From: Verrucomicrobiaceae bacterium
GTDB taxonomy: Bacteria; Verrucomicrobiota; Verrucomicrobiia; Verrucomicrobiales; Verrucomicrobiaceae
Direction: 5' to 3'
Length of the DNA: 64,000 bases
Assembly: GCA_016795365.1 (NCBI GenBank)
Contig: JAEUHN010000038.1
Span: forward strand, 22,680 to 86,679
This document shows, one piece after another, positions 32,719 to 42,235 of this stretch (position 1 is the first letter of the stretch; every line of letters starts with the position of its first letter). The translations under genes were made by a program, and so were the position numbers. The notes under the pieces are model-generated. The model searched no databases and was not told the origin of the DNA. It saw only the letters and a list, made by a program, of their open reading frames with translations.

Positions 32719-34260
32719 TTACTGAATGACCTGCATGTCGGCCGCGGTGCGGAGCTTGCCGAACCAGGCTTTGAAGATCTCGCTCTTCGTGGCGCTGGCC
32801 TGAGAGGTCTCCTCGGACTGCTTGAGCGAAGCGGATTGATCGCTCTTGCGAAGTTCCTTATGGGTGACGACGGCGAAGGCGGCACCGGTTTCGGTAGTGA
32901 CAGGCTTGGTGGCACCGTTGGCAGCGGTCTTGGCAGCATCCTGCGCAATCTGGCCAATGAGTTTGTTGTCTGGTGGTGGGTTGTTCGGTGAGAACTCGGG
33001 GAGAGATTCCGCTTTGAGTGAGGCGGTCTTGGCGAGATCCTCGAGCTTCTTGCCGCCCTTGAGTCCATCAATCACGGCCGTGCGTGCATCGTTGGCGGCC
33101 TTCATCATGGCTTCCTGGGCCTTCTGAGTGACGAGGGACTCCTTCACCTTGTCTTTCACGTCCTTGAGTTCCTGCTGCTTCGGACTGTCGATCTGGGTCA
33201 GCTTGAGGAAATAGTAGCCCTTGGTGCCGTTCACGGGGGCGCTGTTCTGGCCCACATTCAGCGTGCTTCGGAAGAGTTCCTTCACAACGGCGGCTTCGTC
33301 CTTGATTGCTTCTGGAGGAGTGCCTTGCTCGAAAGCGGCCAAGGTCTGTAGCTTCACGGCAGGGTTCTTTTTCTGGAACTCGGCAACGACAGCAGCGAAG
33401 TCCGCACCCGGGGCGCGCACCTTCATGTCGAACTCATTCACGAGGGTTTCGTAAGCGGCCTGGGCCTTGACCTTGTCCTCAGCGACCTTGCTCGCATCTC
33501 CGGCATCGGGCTTGGCAAAGAGCACGTAGCTGGCAGCACGCTTCTCGGCGGTCATGTAGGTTTCCTTCTTCTCATCGTAGGCCTTGCTGATCTCGTCGTC
33601 CTTGACGCTGACCTTCTTTTTGAAGTCATCGAGGGCGAGGCTCAAAGCGGTGGCCTTGATGGTCTGATGATTGCTGGCATAGGCCTTGGAGGCGGCGAGA
33701 GGAGAGGCGGAGTAGTTGGCACCCACGATCTCCTGGAGGCGCTCATAAGCGATCACGTCCTTCATCAGGTCGAGGATGTCCTGATTGCTGAAGCCTGCAT
33801 CGTTGAGTTGCTTGATCTGTTCGGCAGCGGTGTTCTCGTCGAACTTGCCGTCCTTCTGGAAGGACTGAATGGTCTCAAGGCGCTTCTTGGCATCGGCATC
33901 GGTGGCAGCGACACCGTATTCGACGGCCTTCTGACGAAGCACGAGGAGGTTGCCCGCGAAGTCATAGTTCGGACCGCCGGGTTCCGTGGACTGGATTTGC
34001 TTGGCGGCATCGGGAAGACCGAAGGCGAATTCAAAGAGGCCGAGGCGGTAATAGCAGAGGGCTTGAAGACGGTTCAGCTTCTCGAGATCGTAGTGTGAGT
34101 AGGACTTTCCGTAGAGGGTGAAAGCCGTGTCGTGCGCTTCGCGAACGCGTCCCATGCCGAGGCCTTTGCGTGAACCGCCCCACCATGAGAATGTCACGAC
34201 GATGATGATCGTGATGCCGATCAGAATTGGTCCGCGGAGGCGACGAAAGAAGTGAAGCAT
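32719..34260 (-). CDS. PpiD/SurA-like membrane-anchored peptidyl-prolyl isomerase
   Basis: A 513-residue protein with one N-terminal membrane anchor (RGPILIGITIIIVVTFSWWGG), then a SurA_N-type helical chaperone part (LRQKAVEYGVAATDADAKKR, DILDLMKDVIAYERL), a central region and a parvulin-like domain (GTKGYYFLKLTQIDSPKQQE), ending in a second helical part. The layout is that of PpiD, a periplasmic foldase held at the inner membrane at the Sec exit. The parvulin domain is degenerate and could be chaperone-only. It is distinct from the lipoprotein parvulin at 9541-10575. It is divergent from the GTPase at 34430, with about 170 bp between them. Confidence 0.85.
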   Translation of the reverse strand: MLHFFRRLRGPILIGITIIIVVTFSWWGGSRKGLGMGRVREAHDTAFTLYGKSYSHYDLEKLNRLQALCYYRLGLFEFAFGLPDAAKQIQSTEPGGPNYDFAGNLLVLRQKAVEYGVAATDADAKKRLETIQSFQKDGKFDENTAAEQIKQLNDAGFSNQDILDLMKDVIAYERLQEIVGANYSASPLAASKAYASNHQTIKATALSLALDDFKKKVSVKDDEISKAYDEKKETYMTAEKRAASYVLFAKPDAGDASKVAEDKVKAQAAYETLVNEFDMKVRAPGADFAAVVAEFQKKNPAVKLQTLAAFEQGTPPEAIKDEAAVVKELFRSTLNVGQNSAPVNGTKGYYFLKLTQIDSPKQQELKDVKDKVKESLVTQKAQEAMMKAANDARTAVIDGLKGGKKLEDLAKTASLKAESLPEFSPNNPPPDNKLIGQIAQDAAKTAANGATKPVTTETGAAFAVVTHKELRKSDQSASLKQSEETSQASATKSEIFKAWFGKLRTAADMQVIQ

Positions 34261-34429
34261 GGCTGGTAAGGTGGAGGGAAACTAGGGCCGCGATTTTGGC
34301 CCGTGGGACCGAGGGCGGCAAATGGTATTTCGGCTTCCAAAACTTTCGGCTCAGGTGCCCCACAGCCTCCGAACGAAGCCCAATGAACCGCTTTTCCCCG
34401 CGACGGTCTGCGCTATACATCCGCCGCCT

Positions 34430-35899
34430 GTGCCCACCGTCACCCTCAGCCTCATCTCCCACACCAATGTCGGCAAGACCACGCTCGCCCGCACCTTGCT
34501 CCGCCAGGATGTGGGGGAGGTCCGCGATGCACCACATGTGACTGCGGAGAACACGGCCTTTACGATGATCGAGGCCCAGGGGCATCGGCTGCAACTCTGG
34601 GACACGCCGGGCTTCGGTGACACGGGACGTCTGCTCAAACGTCTGCGGCGCGAATCCAATACCGTGCTGTGGTTTCTCAGTCAGGCCTGGGATCGTCTGC
34701 GTGAGAAGGCGCTCTGGCACAGCCAGCAGGCGCTCAAGAATGTCCGCGAGGAGGCCGATGTGGTGCTCTACCTGGTCAATGCGGCCGAGAGCCCGGGAGG
34801 TGCGGCCTACGTGGAGCAGGAGATGGAGATTCTTGGTTGGCTGAAGAAGCCGGTGCTGGTGCTGCTCAATCAAACTGGACCCGCCCGCGCGATCGCAGAT
34901 GAACTGGCAGAAGTGGAGGCCTGGCGCTCCGAGATGAAGCGTTTTGGCATTGTCCGTGAGGTGCTCCCACTCGATGCCTTTGCCCGATGCTGGGTGCAGG
35001 AGGACCATCTCATGGACGTGGTGGCCCAGGTCTTGCCGGAGGAGAAAGTCGCGTGCTTTGAGGTGCTGCAAAGGGCGTGGCATCGTCGGCACATGGAGGC
35101 CTTCGATGACTCAATGCGAACCCTTGCCGAACTACTCACCGCGTCCGTGCTCGATGGCGTGGAGGTGAAGCGCACGGGCGTCTGGCAGAGCACGGTCAAG
35201 CTCCTGGTGGACAAGGTCTCCACTGCGCTTGGCATGGAGGCCAAGGCGATGGATTCCGAACTGGCGGTGGCACGCGACACCATGGTCAAAGCCCTCGCCT
35301 CTCGCATGCAAGAGGCGACCAATAAACTCATCGAAGTGCACGGACTCAGCGGACGCAGCGGCCAGCGTTTGCTCGATGTTTCGCAGGAGCATTTCCAGAC
35401 TCCGCAACGCGTGTCCGAGAGCATCTGGGGTGCGATGGGCGGTGTCGCCACCGGGGCCATGACGGGCCTGTGGGCTGACCTTCATGCTGGTGGCTTCACC
35501 CTTGGCGGTGGCATGATTGCCGGGGCGGTGGCGGGGGCTGTCGGAGGCTATGCCCTTGCTCACGGATTCAATCTGGTGCGTGGTGATGATTCGCGGGTTC
35601 ATTGGTCGCGCGAGCACTTCAGAGAGCAGGTGCGGCTGGCCTTGCTTTGCTACCTTGCCGTCGCTCATTTTGGTCGTGGCCGCGGTGATTACGAAGATGT
35701 GTCAGTGCCCCCGATCTGGGATGAAACCGTCAGTGCCACGATCACGCACAAGCAGAGTGCCTGGGATCATGTGTGGAGCCTCGCGGTCAAACAGAATGCC
35801 ATGCCCGAGGACGTTCATCGCGAAATGATTCGTCAGCTCAGGGACACAGCGGTGGCCACCTTGCGTCGGTTGTATCCGGCGGCTAAAATTCACATGTGA
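34430..35899 (+). CDS. GTPase with C-terminal DUF3482-like membrane-associated region
   Basis: A 489-residue protein starting at GTG 34430 (VPTVTLSLISHTNVGKTTLA). An in-frame ATG at 34322 would add a leader without family character. The G motifs are G1 SHTNVGKTTLAR, G3 LWDTPGFGDTGR and G4 VLLNQTGPA. After about residue 230 a helical region follows with a Gly/Ala-rich hydrophobic hairpin (GAMGGVATGAMTGL and GGGMIAGAVAGAVGGYALAH), as in the GTPase plus DUF3482 proteins, which may associate with membranes. Function is unknown, but such proteins are Era-like small GTPases. It converges on engB with only 6 bp between the stop codons. Confidence 0.82.
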   Translation: MPTVTLSLISHTNVGKTTLARTLLRQDVGEVRDAPHVTAENTAFTMIEAQGHRLQLWDTPGFGDTGRLLKRLRRESNTVLWFLSQAWDRLREKALWHSQQALKNVREEADVVLYLVNAAESPGGAAYVEQEMEILGWLKKPVLVLLNQTGPARAIADELAEVEAWRSEMKRFGIVREVLPLDAFARCWVQEDHLMDVVAQVLPEEKVACFEVLQRAWHRRHMEAFDDSMRTLAELLTASVLDGVEVKRTGVWQSTVKLLVDKVSTALGMEAKAMDSELAVARDTMVKALASRMQEATNKLIEVHGLSGRSGQRLLDVSQEHFQTPQRVSESIWGAMGGVATGAMTGLWADLHAGGFTLGGGMIAGAVAGAVGGYALAHGFNLVRGDDSRVHWSREHFREQVRLALLCYLAVAHFGRGRGDYEDVSVPPIWDETVSATITHKQSAWDHVWSLAVKQNAMPEDVHREMIRQLRDTAVATLRRLYPAAKIHM

Positions 35900-35905
35900 G
35901 CAGGC

Positions 35906-36547
35906 TCAGTCCTCGTCGTCATTCTCGTCATCAACAGCCGTGGGCTCCTTGTTCCTGGACGCGAGCACTTGACTTACGAGACGATGCAAATCCGGGATCC
36001 CTAGCTTGCTCACTGACGAAGTGGGAAAGACCATCGGCACGTTGTCAGAGAATTCCGCCATGGCAGCGGTGAAAGCATCGATGTTCGCGTTTGCTTTCGT
36101 GGGGCTCACGCGGTCCACCTTGGTGAAGACGAGGACGAAGGGAATGCCTTCGCCCATGAGCCATTGAGTGAAGTCGAGATCGATCTGCTGGGGAGGGATG
36201 TTCGAGTCGATCAACACCATCACTGCGGCCAGATTCTTTCGTCCCGTGAGGAAACGCGAGATCATTCCCCCGAAGCGCTCGCGCTTTGTTTTTGCGACCT
36301 TCGCGTAACCATAGCCGGGCAAGTCCACGAGATGCCAGGCTTTGTTAATCAGGAAGAAATTGATCGTCTGCGTGCGTCCTGGTTGCCTCGACACATTCGC
36401 CAGGCCTTTGCGACTGGTGAAGGCATTGATCAATGACGACTTGCCGACATTCGACCTGCCGATCACGGCGAACTCGGGAAGATCGGATTCAGGGCAGGCT
36501 CCAAGGGAGATGGCGGCCGTCAGGAAGTCTGCGGATTTGATTTTCAT
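35906..36547 (-). CDS. engB: Ribosome biogenesis GTP-binding protein EngB/YsxC
   Basis: A 213-residue Era-like GTPase needed for assembly of the large ribosomal subunit. Motifs: G1 GRSNVGKSSLINAF, G2 region RQPGRTQTINFF, G3 LVDLPGYGYAKV, G4 VFTKVDRVSP and the PTSSVSKLGI G5 region; all are intact. The acidic end (TAVDDENDDED) is a variable extension. It starts 30 bp after the stop of parC and is probably co-transcribed with it. Confidence 0.96.
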   Translation of the reverse strand: MKIKSADFLTAAISLGACPESDLPEFAVIGRSNVGKSSLINAFTSRKGLANVSRQPGRTQTINFFLINKAWHLVDLPGYGYAKVAKTKRERFGGMISRFLTGRKNLAAVMVLIDSNIPPQQIDLDFTQWLMGEGIPFVLVFTKVDRVSPTKANANIDAFTAAMAEFSDNVPMVFPTSSVSKLGIPDLHRLVSQVLASRNKEPTAVDDENDDED

Positions 36548-36577
36548 GGTCGAGGACGATGGACACTCGGGCGCCTG

Positions 36578-38626
36578 TTACTGCGCGGGAGGTGGATCGG
36601 AGGGCTTCGTGGTGCCCACGGGTTCCATGCGACGAAGGATCTTCTCCACCGCGTGCTTGGTGACGATGTTCCCGCTGGCATCGCGGTTCTTCACGGCGAG
36701 CGAAGCGAAGGGGAAGGTGAGCACCACATTGCGCAGGCGCAGCTGCTCCTTGAGATGGATCGTGAGCATCTGGCGATCACTTTCGGCCTCGGACTCATGG
36801 CGAGCGAAGTAGATGATCGCGGAGCCGGGCGTGCCTTTGGTCAATTGATAGGCCTTGTCGCGCACGATGCCGCCGACCTTGAATCGCTTGGCCATCACCG
36901 GGCCATCGCGGCCGTCGCGGTAGAGGATCGAATACACTGCTTCATCGTCCTTCTTGAACAGGCTGAGGTGGAACGGATTCTTCCCAACGAAGAACTTTGC
37001 GGCGATTTTGCTGACGGTCATGTTGCCATCGCGAGCAAAGAAAATCACATCGTCGAGCGGCGAGCACTTGCAGACGGGCTCGCCTTCCTTCTTTAAACCG
37101 AAGCCTGCGAAGCCTTCCTTCGCGTTGAGGTAAAGCGTTTCGTTTTGGATGATCACTTCAGCGGCTGCGACGCGCTCGAAGCTCGTGATCTCGGTGCGAC
37201 GCTGGCGACCAGCACCGTAGGTCTTCTTCAAGCGCTCGAAGTGCTTGATCGTGACCCGGGTCATCTGCTTGAGGTCCTTGTTTACCTCATCGATCGTTTT
37301 CTCCAGACTCGCGATATGCTCGTCGGCTTCGAAGCTGTTGAACTTGGAGATGCGCTTGATCTTGATCTCGGTCAGGCGCGCCACGTCATCATCGGTCACC
37401 TCGCGCTTGAGGATGCCGAGGTGCGGCTTCAGGCCCTTCCAGATCGCGGCCATCACGGCTTCCCATGTCTCGCACTCTTCGATCTTCCGGTAGATGCGGT
37501 TCTCGATGAAGATCTTCTCCAGGCTGCTGAAGTGCCACTTGTCTTCGAGTTCGCCGAGCTGGATTTCGAGTTCGCGCTTGAGCACGTCGCGCGCGAGTTC
37601 AGCCGCGTGCTTGACGATGTCGTTCACCGAACAGAACCACGGCTTGTCGTCTTTGATCACGACCGCGTTGGGGCTGATCGAGACCTCGCAATCGGTGAAG
37701 GCGTAGAGCGCGTTGATCGTCTGCTCGGGTTCGACGCCGGAGGGGAGCTGGATTTGAATATCGACCAACTCGGCGGTCATGTCGTCCACCTTGGCGATCT
37801 TGATCTTGCCCTTCTCATTGGCGGCAACAATCGAATCCATTACGCTGCCAGCGGTGGTGCCGAAGGGGACTTCGGTGATGCGCAGGATGTTCTTCTTCGC
37901 TCCTTCCTCAATGCGGGCACGCACACGGACACGGCCACCGCGTTGGCCACCGTTGTAGTCGCTGGCGTCCATGATGCCGCCCTGCGGGAAGTCGGGCAGG
38001 ATCTTGATAGGCTCGTCGCGCAGGGCGGCGATACAGGCCTCGCACAGTTCGTTGAAGTTGTGCGGCAGGATGCGGCAGGAGAGACCGACAGCGATGCCTT
38101 CCACGCCCTGCGCGAGCAGCAGCGGGAACTTCACCGGCAGCGTGACGGGCTCCTTGTTACGACCATCGTAGCTGGCGGCCCACTCCGTCACCTTCGGGCT
38201 GAAAAGGATGTCCTGGGAGAACTTCGACAGGCGCGCTTCGATGTATCGGGAGGCCGCCGCGTTGTCGCCGGTGAGGATGTTGCCCCAGTTCCCCTGGGTG
38301 TCGATGAGCAGCTCCTTCTGGCCCAGCTGCACCATGGCGTCGCCGATCGAGGCATCGCCGTGCGGATGGTATTGCATGCAGTGGCCGACGATGTTGGCGA
38401 CCTTGTTGTAACGGCCGTCGTCCTTCTCCCACAGCGAGTGCATGATGCGGCGCTGCACCGGCTTGAAGCCGTCGTTGATGTGCGGCACGGCGCGCTCCAG
38501 GATCACGTAGCTGGCGTAGTCGAGGAACCAGTCGCCATAGAGCGCGTCGATGTGCTTTGGCTCCGCGGCGGCGTGCGTGGCGAAGAGCGGCGAGTTGGAG
38601 GCAGGATCTTTCGAGGGCTTGGGCAC
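36578..38626 (-). CDS. parC: DNA topoisomerase IV subunit A (ParC; GyrA-like), short form
   Basis: A 682-residue type IIA topoisomerase A subunit. The winged-helix and tower parts are clear: YVILERAVPHINDGFKPVQR, YHPHGDASIGDAMVQ and the active-site Tyr in NAAASRYIEARLSKFS. The C-terminal DNA-wrapping domain is shortened, and the GyrA box (QRRGGKG) is absent, so it is ParC-type rather than gyrase. Bacteroidetes-like ParC proteins have similar proportions. It would decatenate daughter chromosomes together with a ParE, which is not in this window. It is transcribed ahead of engB and divergent from parB, with about 220 bp of shared upstream region. Confidence 0.9.
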   Translation of the reverse strand: MPKPSKDPASNSPLFATHAAAEPKHIDALYGDWFLDYASYVILERAVPHINDGFKPVQRRIMHSLWEKDDGRYNKVANIVGHCMQYHPHGDASIGDAMVQLGQKELLIDTQGNWGNILTGDNAAASRYIEARLSKFSQDILFSPKVTEWAASYDGRNKEPVTLPVKFPLLLAQGVEGIAVGLSCRILPHNFNELCEACIAALRDEPIKILPDFPQGGIMDASDYNGGQRGGRVRVRARIEEGAKKNILRITEVPFGTTAGSVMDSIVAANEKGKIKIAKVDDMTAELVDIQIQLPSGVEPEQTINALYAFTDCEVSISPNAVVIKDDKPWFCSVNDIVKHAAELARDVLKRELEIQLGELEDKWHFSSLEKIFIENRIYRKIEECETWEAVMAAIWKGLKPHLGILKREVTDDDVARLTEIKIKRISKFNSFEADEHIASLEKTIDEVNKDLKQMTRVTIKHFERLKKTYGAGRQRRTEITSFERVAAAEVIIQNETLYLNAKEGFAGFGLKKEGEPVCKCSPLDDVIFFARDGNMTVSKIAAKFFVGKNPFHLSLFKKDDEAVYSILYRDGRDGPVMAKRFKVGGIVRDKAYQLTKGTPGSAIIYFARHESEAESDRQMLTIHLKEQLRLRNVVLTFPFASLAVKNRDASGNIVTKHAVEKILRRMEPVGTTKPSDPPPAQ

Positions 38627-38844
38627 GGGCAGAGAGAAAGGTGGAAACGAGGGGGCGTTTAGTGCTGAGTCCAGGGCCGTTCGTCAAGGACGGATCGTGA
38701 GACCACCGATTCGAGGCCAAGGAACCCGGATGATTGGGGGCCTCGCTAACGATGCTGGCTCCGGGTTGAAAACCCTGATTTCTAACCAAGATCAAAAGAA
38801 GTTTGCGCGCGCCGCCCATTCTCTCTACCATCGCCACCCTTCTT

Positions 38845-39747
38845 ATGGCGAAACAAGTGTTAGGTAAAGGTCTCGGCGCACTCATCAGCACCCCAGGTGC
38901 CAGCGGTGTGTCCAAGCCCCCGCCGCTCTCCTTGCCCGCGCAGGGCGACGTCGTTCGCCGTGTGACGCTGGATCAGGTGGTGCCCAGTCCCTTGCAGCCG
39001 CGCACGGAGTTCCTCTCTGAGCAGCTCACCGAACTCGTCGATTCCATCCGCGAGCACGGCATCATCCAGCCGCTGATCGTTCGACCGGTGAACGGCAAAC
39101 TGGAACTGATCGCTGGTGAGCGACGCTTCCGTGCCTCCCGTGAACTCGGCCTCGCCGAGGTCCCTGTCATTGTCCGGGAAGCGAGCGATCGCGACGTGCT
39201 GGAAATGGCGCTCATCGAGAACCTCCAGCGTGAGAATCTCAATCCGATTGAAGAAGCCCGGGCCTACTCCCGCCTGTCGAAGGACTTCCAGATGCGTCAG
39301 GAAGACATCGCCCAGCGCGTCGGCAAGAACCGCGCTACCGTGGCAAATGCGATGCGTCTGCTGGACCTGCCCAAGCGCGTCCAGGACATGCTTGCGCAGT
39401 CCGTGATCTCCACCGGTCATGCCAAGGTGCTGCTGAGTCTCAAGCAAAACGAGGATCAGGAAAACGCCGCTGGCGAAATTGTCCGCAAGGGCATGACCGT
39501 TCGCGCTGCCGAGAAGCTGGTGGCTGGCATCCTTAACCCGCCCATCAAAAAGCCCGAGCCTGCGCTCCAAGCGGATGTGCAGCAGGCCATCGAAGCGGTC
39601 GAGCAACGTCTCACGCGCTACTTCGCTACCAATGTGAACGTCAGCCATGCCGACAAGAAAGGCCGCATCGAGATCGACTACTATGGCGTCGACGACCTGA
39701 ATCGACTCCTGGCCAAGATGGGTTTGGCTGACGAGGACGATGTGTAA
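38845..39747 (+). CDS. parB: Chromosome partitioning protein ParB
   Basis: A 300-residue ParB. ATG 38845 is chosen because [15 protein letters not shown] is the standard ParB start; an in-frame upstream extension is alien. It has the CTP-binding segment ([20 protein letters not shown] and [19 protein letters not shown]), the helix-turn-helix ([20 protein letters not shown]) and a C-terminal dimer domain ([16 protein letters not shown]). It would load at parS and spread. No parA is seen beside it (the next gene downstream is a lipoprotein), and no TGTTTCACGTGAAACA-like site was noticed nearby. It is divergent from parC. Confidence 0.95.
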   Translation: MAKQVLGKGLGALISTPGASGVSKPPPLSLPAQGDVVRRVTLDQVVPSPLQPRTEFLSEQLTELVDSIREHGIIQPLIVRPVNGKLELIAGERRFRASRELGLAEVPVIVREASDRDVLEMALIENLQRENLNPIEEARAYSRLSKDFQMRQEDIAQRVGKNRATVANAMRLLDLPKRVQDMLAQSVISTGHAKVLLSLKQNEDQENAAGEIVRKGMTVRAAEKLVAGILNPPIKKPEPALQADVQQAIEAVEQRLTRYFATNVNVSHADKKGRIEIDYYGVDDLNRLLAKMGLADEDDV

Positions 39748-39768
39748 TGGGGCTACTTAGCGCCCCGC

Positions 39769-40347
39769 GTGAGCGATGTGGAAAATGAGGAATGCCGAAT
39801 GACGAAGGAAGTCCCAATGACCAAGTCGGAATCCACCGCATTCACCAAGAGCTTCGGGCCTCGAGCTTCGTCATTCATTCGTCATTCATCATTCGTCCTT
39901 CGTCATTTTTGCCAGCACATCCTCGCGGCGTTGGTGCTCACAGTGCTTCTGCCCTCGTGCTCGAAGGCCGACTCACCTGACGAGGCCGCAGTCCGCACCC
40001 ATCTAACGAGCTACTTCTCCACCTGGTCCGCCAAGGACATGGAGGGCTACGGCAAGTGCTTTCAGGAGGGGGCTCGCATCACCTTCGTCCAGCCGGGATT
40101 GCCGCCGTCCACCGAAACGCTCACTGACTTCCTTCACAGCCAGCGGATGGCGCATACGATGTCCACTGTGCCGATGAAGGAGGAGCCCACCGAGATGACG
40201 ATCACGGTTGGCAAAGGCATCGCTCAGGCCTGTGTAAAGTGGAAGCTCACGAAGGGAGACACCGTGACCACGGGCACCGATATGTTCACCCTTGCACGCA
40301 CCTCGGCGGGCTGGCGGATTGTGGCCCTCGTGTGGGAGCAGGACTGA
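39769..40347 (+). CDS. Lipoprotein with SnoaL/DUF4440-like (NTF2-type) domain
   Basis: Up to 192 residues. A lipobox (LAALVLTVLLPSCSKA) is followed by an NTF2-like domain: DEAAVRTHLTSYFSTWSAKD, MEGYGKCFQEGARITF, IAQACVKWKL and GWRIVALVWEQD. Such domains form a small cone that binds a ligand; there is no catalytic signature. The N-terminus is uncertain: the first 50 codons are made of AATGACGAATG-type simple repeats (39779-39911). A start at 39817 (ATG ACC AAG) or later is as likely as 39769. It may be co-transcribed with parB, 22 bp upstream. Confidence 0.75.
   Translation: MSDVENEECRMTKEVPMTKSESTAFTKSFGPRASSFIRHSSFVLRHFCQHILAALVLTVLLPSCSKADSPDEAAVRTHLTSYFSTWSAKDMEGYGKCFQEGARITFVQPGLPPSTETLTDFLHSQRMAHTMSTVPMKEEPTEMTITVGKGIAQACVKWKLTKGDTVTTGTDMFTLARTSAGWRIVALVWEQD
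39779..39911. repeat. Dispersed AATGACGAATG-type simple repeat
   Basis: Copies such as AATGAGGAATGCCGAATGACG, then inverted copies (TTCATTCGTCATTCATCATT), bracket a short middle and overlap the leader of the lipoprotein gene. Related tracts occur at 9511-9551, 15147-15180, 26716-26750, 43815-43855 and 49165-49213. Confidence 0.75.
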
Positions 40348-40410
40348 CTGCGAGCCGAGTGGTTTGTTTCTTGATCCTGATCGTCCGCTGGCGCATAGGC
40401 AGCGCCACTC

Positions 40411-41970
40411 ATGAGCAAGCCCGCCAAACCTGCCGCGTCCATCCCTGAAGCCGAAGCTCCACGTCACGCCCAGTGGTGTCTGGCCTTGATCTGCTTTCTT
40501 GCCGGAGCGGCGATCATGGTGATCGAGATCAGTGCGTATCGGCTTTTGGCCCCGACCTTTGGTAACAGCGCCTTCACCTGGACGGCTCTCATCGGAGTGG
40601 TGCTGATTGCCTTCAGCGCGGGCGGTTACCTTGGCGGCTGGCTGGCGGAGAAGAAGTCGGATTTTGCCCTGCTGGGCTGGTTGCTGGCCGGTGCATCCGT
40701 GCTCACGATGTTCGTGCCGTTGTTCAATTCGGGCCTGGCTCCCTCGTTCGAGAGGTCCGGGTTGATTGCAGGACCTCTCATGATTTCGATCCTGCTCTTC
40801 CTGATCCCTGGCGTCCTGCTCGGTGCCGTGTCACCAGCCTCCGTGCGATTGTTCAGCTTGCTCAGCAAAGACGCACATGTGGGATTCGCCGCAGGCACAA
40901 TCAGCATGCTCGGATCGCTGGGTAGTTTCGTGGGCACCTTGCTTTCGGGCTTTTACTTGCTGTCGAACTTCGGCGTGAAGAGCATCTTTCTCGGCACTGG
41001 GCTGGTGCTTCTGTGCCTTGCTGGGCTGGCGTTTTACATTGCGCGCAATCCGATCAAGTCGCAGCTACCGATCTGGCTGTCGGGGCTAGTTGCCGGTGGC
41101 ATGGGGCTCGGGGCACAAGACCGCGCGTTGGCTAATGTGATTTACGAGCACGACTCCTACTACCATCGCATTCAGGTGCTGGAGCAGGGGAGTGCGCCGC
41201 ACACGGAGCGCTATCTGCATCTGGACTCGACGATCGAAGGCGGCATGCGGATGCGTGATGGCGGCATCGTGCTGGACTACCAAAAGTTCTGGCAGCTGCC
41301 GCAAATGAAGCCGGGCTTCGATTTGAAAAGGGCGCTGTTCATCGGAGCCGGTGCTTTCGGAATGCCGGAGCGCATGTCGGCCCAGTATCCACAGGCGACG
41401 ATCGACGTGAGCGAGATCGATCCCGAGGTGATCGCGACCGGGCGGAAGTTCTTCAAGCTGGACGAGTTCCCCCAGGTCAAGGCACATGCCGGGGATGCTC
41501 GTCGTTTCCTCCGGCAGAATGCGGACGTGAAGTATGACTTCATCTTCGGTGACGCCTACAATGGCATTCGGCAGATCCCGGTGCATCTCGCGTCCAAGGA
41601 GTTCTTCCAGCTGGTCCACGACCGGCTCTCACCCCAGGGCATCTTTGTGATGAACGTAATCAGCGCGGTGGAAGGTCCACGCGGTGAGTTGCTCGCAGGC
41701 ATGGTGAAAACACTTCAGGAAGTGTTCCCCCATCTGGAGCTGTTCTCGGTTGGCGGTGCACTTGATCAGCCCCAGAACGTGATGCTGCTGGCTAGCCGCG
41801 AATCCTGGCAAGCGGTGTTCACCGAGGCGTCCTATGTGCCCGGAAGTGAGCAAGACCGCATCGCCCGTCGTCGCTTGCAGCCTGCTCGCTGGCCAGCGGG
41901 CGGCGTGGTGTTCACGGACGACCTCAATCCTGTCGATGCGATCATCGCTCGTGGCTTGATGCTTGAGTGA
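40411..41970 (+). CDS. Membrane-fused spermidine synthase-like protein
   Basis: A 519-residue protein. Residues about 20-240 have six or seven membrane segments (WCLALICFLAGAAIMVIEIS, IGVVLIAFSAGGYLGGWLAE, GPLMISILLFLIPGVLLGA, SIFLGTGLVLLCLAGLAFYI). Residues about 260-500 are a polyamine-synthase methyltransferase-type fold: RALFIGAGAFGMPERM (nucleotide-binding loop), DVSEIDPEVIATGRKFF, FIFGDAYNGIRQIPVHL and a terminal TDDLNPVDAI. This fused 'MFS/spermidine synthase' layout is widespread; whether it makes polyamines or another aminopropyl or methyl product is unknown. It follows the lipoprotein on the same strand. Confidence 0.87.
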   Translation: MSKPAKPAASIPEAEAPRHAQWCLALICFLAGAAIMVIEISAYRLLAPTFGNSAFTWTALIGVVLIAFSAGGYLGGWLAEKKSDFALLGWLLAGASVLTMFVPLFNSGLAPSFERSGLIAGPLMISILLFLIPGVLLGAVSPASVRLFSLLSKDAHVGFAAGTISMLGSLGSFVGTLLSGFYLLSNFGVKSIFLGTGLVLLCLAGLAFYIARNPIKSQLPIWLSGLVAGGMGLGAQDRALANVIYEHDSYYHRIQVLEQGSAPHTERYLHLDSTIEGGMRMRDGGIVLDYQKFWQLPQMKPGFDLKRALFIGAGAFGMPERMSAQYPQATIDVSEIDPEVIATGRKFFKLDEFPQVKAHAGDARRFLRQNADVKYDFIFGDAYNGIRQIPVHLASKEFFQLVHDRLSPQGIFVMNVISAVEGPRGELLAGMVKTLQEVFPHLELFSVGGALDQPQNVMLLASRESWQAVFTEASYVPGSEQDRIARRRLQPARWPAGGVVFTDDLNPVDAIIARGLMLE

Positions 41971-42235
41971 TCGAGGTTGGGGGGGGCTGCCAGCCAAATG
42001 GGCCGAGGAGACTGCTTTGGGCTTGGGTTGGAAGGACCAAACCTGGGGGCTTTGGGGGGCGAAAACTTGGTTTCGAATCGAACAAAGTGTTCTGTTGCCG
42101 CGTCCATGACTGCGGCCCTTGAACTTTCCTGATGATCGTATTAAGAATGAACATTATGAAAGACTTGGCGTGCTAGCTGCGTCCCCTGAAAAAGAGCTTG
42201 AATGTAGTGAAATTTTAATACCTCTTAACAAAGCT

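Noticed and set aside
34322..34429. ATG 34322 as start of the GTPase.
   Set aside because: The first 36 residues lack family similarity; GTG 34430 places the G1 motif at the usual distance from the start.
38627..38844. A parS site (TGTTTCACGTGAAACA-like) in the parB upstream region.
   Set aside because: No such palindrome was found by eye; a genome scan would be needed.
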